Assembly (NCBI RefSeq): GCF_030165005.1
Contig: NZ_JASNNW010000032.1
Span: 1 to 34,471, forward strand
DNA: 34,471 bases
Direction of reading: 5' to 3'
From: Blastococcus capsensis
Lineage (GTDB): Bacteria; Actinomycetota; Actinomycetes; Mycobacteriales; Geodermatophilaceae
Part shown: positions 30,838 to 34,471 of the stretch, piece after piece
Layout of the letters: each line of letters starts with the position of its first letter
Numbering within the stretch: position 1 is the first letter of the stretch
Position numbers and translations under genes: made by a program
Notes under the pieces: generated by a model
The model's database searches: none
What the model saw: only the letters and a program-made list of their open reading frames with translations
What the model was told of the DNA's origin: nothing

Positions 30838-30852
30838 CTGACCCACCTCCGC

Positions 30853-30873
30853 CGTCGTCCGTCGTCCGTCGTC
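30853..30873. repeat. Tandem repeat (CGTCGTC)x3
   Basis: Three perfect 7-base units end 16 bases upstream of the small membrane protein's start codon (on its 5' side). Slippage would change the length of its untranslated leader or promoter spacing. Confidence 0.85.
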
Positions 30874-30954
30874 CCGGTCCACCCTGGCCCGGCGGCGGCG
30901 GCCCGGCAGCTCGGGAGCGCGTCGTTCACCCGGCCGGCGGACGCCGCCGACGAC

Positions 30955-30989
30955 GAAGGGGCCCGGCGGATGCACCGCCGGGCCCCTTC
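30955..30989. terminator. Terminator after the osmolyte transporter operon
   Basis: The arms 30955-30969 (GAAGGGGCCCGGCGG) and 30975-30989 are perfect complements, with a 5-base loop. It lies 28 bases after the stop of the binding-protein gene, on its downstream side. Confidence 0.8.
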
Positions 30990-31016
30990 GGGAGTCGCTC
31001 CGCAGAACGACGCGCG

Positions 31017-31928
31017 TCAGCCCTTCAAGGTCTCCGCGATCTCCGGGTTCGACTCGAGCCAGGCCTCGACGCCCTCGGCGTACCGGCCCTCGCCGTACTC
31101 GTTGACGACGGTGTTCTCCAGCGCGGCGTACTGCTCGTCGTTCAGCTGCAGCTGGCCCATGAGGTCGGCGACCTCGGCGCAGTCGGTGCCGAAGCCGTCA
31201 CGGGCGAGCACGTGCAGCGCCTCCGGCTCACCGAGGGCGCCCTCCGGGTCCTCGAGGTCCTTCAGCGGGAAGTCGTTGTAGGCCCAGAACGGGTGCCACA
31301 GGGTGACGACGATGTCCTCCTCGGCCGCTACGGCCGACTGCAGCTCCGCCAGCATCGCCGTCGTGGACGACTCGACCAGCTCGTATCCGGCGTCCCCGAG
31401 CCCGTAGGCGGGGATCACGCTCTCCTTGGTGACGTCGGTCAGGCCGGCGCCGGGCTCGATGCCCACGATGCGCCCGTCGAACATCTCGGTATTGCCGGCC
31501 AGGTCCGCGATCGAGGAGATCTCGGTGTACTCGGGGACGGCGAAGGTGAGCACCGCGCCCTCGTACCAGGCGCCGAGGTCCTCGATCTGGTCGCCGTACT
31601 CCTCGATGTACTCCGCGTGGGTGACCTCCGACCACGCCGAGGGGTACACGTCCACATCGCCCTCGGCCAGGCCGGCGTAGAGCGGTGCGGCGTCGGAGAT
31701 CTCCTCGAACTCGACCTCGTAGCCGCGGTCCTGGAGCACGTTCTGCCACAGGTAGGCGGTGCTCAGCCCGTCGGTCCAGGAGGGGATGAACCCCAACGTG
31801 ACCGAGTCGCAGCTGGCGGCGCCCTCGCCCGAGGCGGTGGTGTCGCCGCCCTCGTCGCCACCGCAGGCGGTGGCGGTCAGGGAGACGGCGGCGAGTCCGG
31901 CGGCGAGCCGGAATGCGTGCTTGCGCAC
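31017..31928 (-). CDS. proX: Glycine betaine/osmolyte ABC transporter substrate-binding lipoprotein
   Basis: This 303-residue protein of the OpuAC family binds quaternary ammonium osmolytes outside the membrane. The N-terminal signal has a lipobox TATAC with the anchoring C22. The binding fold starts at VTLGFIPSWTDGLSTAYLWQ, with DVDVYPSAWSEVTH and VTLWHPFWAYNDFPLKDLEDP as the aromatic cage segments that bind betaine-like cations. The exact ligand (betaine, choline, carnitine or ectoine) cannot be told. The GTG at 31928 is chosen because AAAGGAG lies 8 bases before it. It is the last gene of the proV-proW-proX order and follows proW by 90 bases with a hairpin between. Confidence 0.93.
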   Translation of the reverse strand: MRKHAFRLAAGLAAVSLTATACGGDEGGDTTASGEGAASCDSVTLGFIPSWTDGLSTAYLWQNVLQDRGYEVEFEEISDAAPLYAGLAEGDVDVYPSAWSEVTHAEYIEEYGDQIEDLGAWYEGAVLTFAVPEYTEISSIADLAGNTEMFDGRIVGIEPGAGLTDVTKESVIPAYGLGDAGYELVESSTTAMLAELQSAVAAEEDIVVTLWHPFWAYNDFPLKDLEDPEGALGEPEALHVLARDGFGTDCAEVADLMGQLQLNDEQYAALENTVVNEYGEGRYAEGVEAWLESNPEIAETLKG

Positions 31929-31958
31929 AGGTGGTGCTCCTTTCACTTTTCTGCTGCT

Positions 31959-31979
31959 GACCCGCGAAGGTCGCGGGTC
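31959..31979. other. Hairpin in the proW-proX gap
   Basis: GACCCGCG (31959-31966) and CGCGGGTC (31972-31979) pair perfectly around a 5-base loop, 30 bases upstream of the binding-protein start. It may protect or separately express the binding-protein mRNA. Confidence 0.6.
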
Positions 31980-32018
31980 GTCGTCCGCGTGCCTGGCCGG
32001 CCCGTCCGGGCCGTCGGG

Positions 32019-33008
32019 TCAGGCCCGCGGGGACGTCGTGACCAGCTGCTCCGTGGGCTGGTCGGCTACCGCCGGGTGACCGACCGTCGCGTTGCTGGGG
32101 GCGGTCGTCGTCTTCCTCCGCCGCAGGCGCCACAAGGGGGACTTCTGGTCGGTGCGGCCGAAGGCGCCGGTCAACCGGTCGAGGTAGATGGCGAGGATGA
32201 CCACGGCCAGCCCGGCCTCGAAGCCCAGGCCGACGTCGAGGCGGGAGATGCTCGTGACGACGACGCTGCCGAGCCCACCGGCCCCGATGAGGCCGGCGAT
32301 CACGGCCATCGACAGGCCGAGCATGATCACCTGGTTGACGCCGGCCATGATCGTCGGCCGGGCCAGGGGCAGCTCGATGCCCCGCAGGATCTGCGCGGGC
32401 GAGCTGCCGAAGGCGTAGCCGGCCTCCACGGTCTCCGCGTCGACCTGGCGGATGCCCAGCTCGGTGAGCCGGACCCCGGGCGGCAGCGCGAAGATGATCG
32501 TGGTGATGATGCCGGGGACCAGCCCGATGCCGAAGAAGGTCACCGCCGGCACGAGGTAGACGAAGGCGGGCATCGTCTGCATGAAGTCCAGCACCGGTCG
32601 GACGGCGGCGCTCACCCGGTCGTTCTTCGCCGCCGCGATACCGACCGGTATCGCGATCAGCACGGCTACGACGGTGGCCACCAGCAGCAGGGCCAGCGTC
32701 TCCATCGCCTCCTCCCAGAGGTCCATGCTCTGGACGAGGAGCAGCCCGACGAGGGACCCGACGGCGAAGGCGACCGAGCGCGCGGCGAGCCCGAGCAGCG
32801 CGAGCAGCACCGCGAACAGCAGCGGCGGCGGGAGCAGCAGCGCCTCGGTGAGCCCCTCCACGGCGCTCTCGGTCACGTCGCTGACGGCCTCGAACAACGG
32901 GTCGAAGTTGTCCTTGAGCCAGTCGAAGCCGGTGTCGACCCAGTCGCCGACCGGCACCCGCGGCAGGACGCTGCCCTCGGCCGCGGTGATCAGGGTGGTC
33001 TCAGGCAC
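32019..33008 (-). CDS. proW: Glycine betaine/osmolyte ABC transporter permease
   Basis: This 329-residue permease has an N-terminal soluble segment, then about six membrane helices. It belongs to the ProW/OpuAB group, with the EAA-like loop FGSSPAQILRGIELPLARPTIMAGVNQ (in part) contacting the ATPase. FMQTMPAFVYLVPAVTFFGIG and GAGGLGSVVV are typical. The C-terminal 50 residues are an Arg/Thr-rich soluble tail. The GTG start overlaps the end of proV by 8 bases, indicating coupled translation. Confidence 0.95.
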   Translation of the reverse strand: MPETTLITAAEGSVLPRVPVGDWVDTGFDWLKDNFDPLFEAVSDVTESAVEGLTEALLLPPPLLFAVLLALLGLAARSVAFAVGSLVGLLLVQSMDLWEEAMETLALLLVATVVAVLIAIPVGIAAAKNDRVSAAVRPVLDFMQTMPAFVYLVPAVTFFGIGLVPGIITTIIFALPPGVRLTELGIRQVDAETVEAGYAFGSSPAQILRGIELPLARPTIMAGVNQVIMLGLSMAVIAGLIGAGGLGSVVVTSISRLDVGLGFEAGLAVVILAIYLDRLTGAFGRTDQKSPLWRLRRRKTTTAPSNATVGHPAVADQPTEQLVTTSPRA

Positions 33009-34095
33009 GGGGGCTCTCCAGGGACTGGGGGTCGTCGGTCGTGTCACCTCGGGTGGCGAGGTCGCCGCTGCTCACGCCGCCGAGCGCGGCCAGGACGTCG
33101 CCGCGGGTGACGACGCCGAGCGCCTCGCCGGTGTCGTCGGCGACCAGCAGGGGCGCCTCCGACAGCGCTGAGGGCTCCAGCAGGTCGGCCAGCGGGGTGT
33201 TTGGCGCCACCGTGACGGCGGTGGCCACGGGACGGCCGTCGGCGCCGGCCACGGGCGCGCTCATCACGTCGCCGGCGGTGAAGACCCGCGACCGGTCGAC
33301 GTCGGCGAGGAAGCGCTCCAGGTACTCGTCGCCGGGGTCGGCCAGGATCGCCTCGGGGGTGTCCAGCCGGACGATGCGGCCGTCGCGCATGACGGCCACC
33401 CGGTCACCCAGCCGCATGGCCTCGTTGAGGTCGTGGGTGATGAAGACGATGGTGCGGCCCAACCGTGCCTGCAGCTCCATGAGCTGGTCCTGCATCTCCC
33501 GCCGGATCAGCGGGTCGAGCGCGCTGAACGCCTCGTCCATGAGCAGGATGTCGGTCTCGGCGGCCAGCGCGCGCGCCAGCCCGACCCGCTGCTGCATCCC
33601 GCCGGACAGCTCGTCCGGGCGGTGGTCGGCCCAGGCCTCCAGGCCCACCATCTCCAGCGCCTCGCGGGCGGCCGCCAGCCGCGTCCGGCGGTCGACGCCG
33701 CGCACCTCCAGGGCGTAGGCGGTGTTCTCGAGGACGCTGCGGTGCGGCAGCAGGGCGAAGTGCTGGAACACCATGCTGATCCGCTGCTGCCGCACGGCGC
33801 GCAGGCCCTTGGGGTCCAGCGCGGCGATGTCCTCGTCCCCGACGAAGACGTGCCCCGCCGTCGGCCGCACCAGGCCGTTGAGCATCCGGATCAGGGTGGA
33901 CTTGCCCGATCCGGACAGCCCCATGACCACGAAGATCTCGCCCTGCTCGACCTCGAAGGCGGCGTCGATGACCGCTGCCGTGGCGCCCGACGCCTGCACG
34001 TCGGCAGCCGAGGCGCCGGCTGACAACTGGTCGACGACCTCGTCGGGTCGTCGACCGAAGACCTTGTAGAGGCCTTCCACTCTCAGGACAGGCAC
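33001..34095 (-). CDS. proV: Glycine betaine/osmolyte ABC transporter ATP-binding protein with CBS domains
   Basis: This 364-residue ATPase is of the ProV/OpuAA type. Walker A is GLSGSGKST (K65), the Q-loop is VFQHFALLPHRSV, the signature is LSGGMQQR (163-170), Walker B is ILLMDEAF (183-190) and the switch His is in FITHDLNEA. The C-terminal 95 residues (from about 270) hold a CBS pair with VAPNTPLADLL and EALGVVTRGDVLAAL, which senses ionic strength in relatives. The N-terminal 50 residues have the ProV-type insert before strand AVIDAAFEVEQGE. The start is GTG 34095, with GGAGGT 5 bases before. The 249 bases upstream to the IS hold no gene. Confidence 0.96.
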   Translation of the reverse strand: MPVLRVEGLYKVFGRRPDEVVDQLSAGASAADVQASGATAAVIDAAFEVEQGEIFVVMGLSGSGKSTLIRMLNGLVRPTAGHVFVGDEDIAALDPKGLRAVRQQRISMVFQHFALLPHRSVLENTAYALEVRGVDRRTRLAAAREALEMVGLEAWADHRPDELSGGMQQRVGLARALAAETDILLMDEAFSALDPLIRREMQDQLMELQARLGRTIVFITHDLNEAMRLGDRVAVMRDGRIVRLDTPEAILADPGDEYLERFLADVDRSRVFTAGDVMSAPVAGADGRPVATAVTVAPNTPLADLLEPSALSEAPLLVADDTGEALGVVTRGDVLAALGGVSSGDLATRGDTTDDPQSLESPRA

Positions 34096-34344
34096 GCATT
34101 ACCTCCGGCGATCGTCGTGCGGATCCCGGGCAGGCGCCGTCGCAGCAGGTCTGCTGGTCGTCCGGTGCCCCGGTCGCGACCGTGCACCGGCGCAGGGCAC
34201 CCACGGGGTCACGACGCTCGAGGGCGCTCTGTTGCGCCGCCCGGTCGGAGTGCCACCACGTCGCTCGGACGCGGCCGGGACTGGCCCGCGAGCACTCCTG
34301 AGATCCGTCTCTGTCGACGATCAGCTAACCGGCCGAGGGAAACG
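34096..34344. other. Upstream region of proV, cut by the ISL3 insertion
   Basis: No gene or clear promoter box was seen. The sequence CAGCTAACC near 34322 resembles the end of some riboswitches only by a short string. Confidence 0.4.
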
Positions 34345-34471
34345 GGCTCTTCTTACTTGAGGTGGGGGCTGGACAGTCCGCCGCCGATCAGGAGCATGCG
34401 GAGTCGGTAGTTGTCGCGGTTGCGGAAGCCGCGGGCGATCCGCCGGTGGAGCTCGATGAGGCCGTTGACGG
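34345..34471 (-). mobile_element. Second ISL3-family insertion sequence, end (partial)
   Basis: GGGCTCTTC at 34345-34353 is the terminal repeat, followed at once by the transposase stop on the minus strand. The other end lies beyond the window. The same nine bases bound the IS at the left edge, but the transposase sequences differ. Confidence 0.85.
34354..34471 (-). CDS. ISL3-family transposase, last 38 residues (5' part outside window)
   Basis: The frame enters from the window's right edge and ends at a TAA at 34354-34356. The visible end reads VNGLIELHRRIARGFRNRDN and continues to MLLIGGGLSSPHLK. This is the conserved C-terminus of the common ISL3 transposase of actinobacteria (VNGxIxLHRRIARGFRNxxNY). 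It differs from the left element's end, so it is a different ISL3 member. Too little is visible to judge whether it is intact. Confidence 0.85.

Noticed and set aside
34310..34344. CAGCTAACC near the right IS, resembling the 3' end of the ydaO motif
   Set aside because: Only nine bases match, the other conserved parts are missing, and any downstream gene is replaced by the IS.

Overview
The window is very GC-rich, densely coding chromosomal DNA from an actinobacterium. It carries the Pup-proteasome genes (pup, dop, mpa), mycothiol synthesis (mshC) with a mycothiol-dependent-isomerase-like gene, an Rpf-type muralytic enzyme and a class F sortase. Codon use, GTG starts, the intergenic repeats and the gene order suggest Geodermatophilaceae (Blastococcus, Geodermatophilus or Modestobacter type); this is inference, not a database result. 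From memory, the gene order follows the M. tuberculosis Rv2111c-Rv2136c region (pup, dop, mpa, trmI, RecB-like, metH, PAC2, mshC, DUF3090, phosphatase, uppP), so most of the window is old vertically inherited chromosome with insertions.

Layout. 1-587: 3' end of an ISL3-type insertion sequence, which cuts off a zinc-ribbon gene (to 881). 909-6913: pup, dop and mpa, all on the minus strand, split by two plus-strand genes for exported proteins: a coiled-coil protein (1423-2328) and an Rpf/LysM protein (4213-5052). prcB and prcA, which usually follow pup, are not in the window; the IS lies on that side. 7124-9653: trmI, a RecB-like Fe-S nuclease and a DinB protein. 9685-14420: HAD phosphatase, class F sortase, a CHRD cell-surface protein, then copC and copD (copper). 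14538-18338: metH. 18536-22807: PAC2 protein, dgt, mshC and a mycothiol-dependent-isomerase-like protein. 22840-26657: a VOC protein plus a small basic protein, then the conserved SCO1664 / DUF3090 / histidine phosphatase / uppP group. 26761-29690: aldo/keto reductase and RecD-like helicase, overlapping. 29693-30837: a DUF2470 protein behind an IdeR-like box, and a small membrane protein. 31017-34095: a proV-proW-proX type osmolyte ABC transporter. 34345-34471: end of a second ISL3-type IS in the opposite orientation. The window therefore begins and ends inside IS copies, as an assembly contig often does.

How the genes work together. mpa, dop and pup provide tagging and unfolding for the proteasome. 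mshC makes mycothiol, and the divergent isomerase-family gene probably uses it. The sortase gene sits next to a surface protein with a sorting-signal-like tail. copC and copD form a translationally coupled copper pair. proV, proW and the binding protein form one osmoprotectant importer.

The main points worth a second look are: (1) at least ten genes have a TANNNT -10 box ending 6-8 nt before the start codon, the layout of leaderless mRNAs; (2) a leaderless 18-codon leader ORF ends one base before uppP; (3) a near-perfect hairpin containing an IdeR-like box overlaps the promoter of the DUF2470 gene; (4) there is a sortase/CHRD substrate pair; (5) two families of palindromic intergenic repeats occur; (6) the proteasome locus is broken up by insertions.
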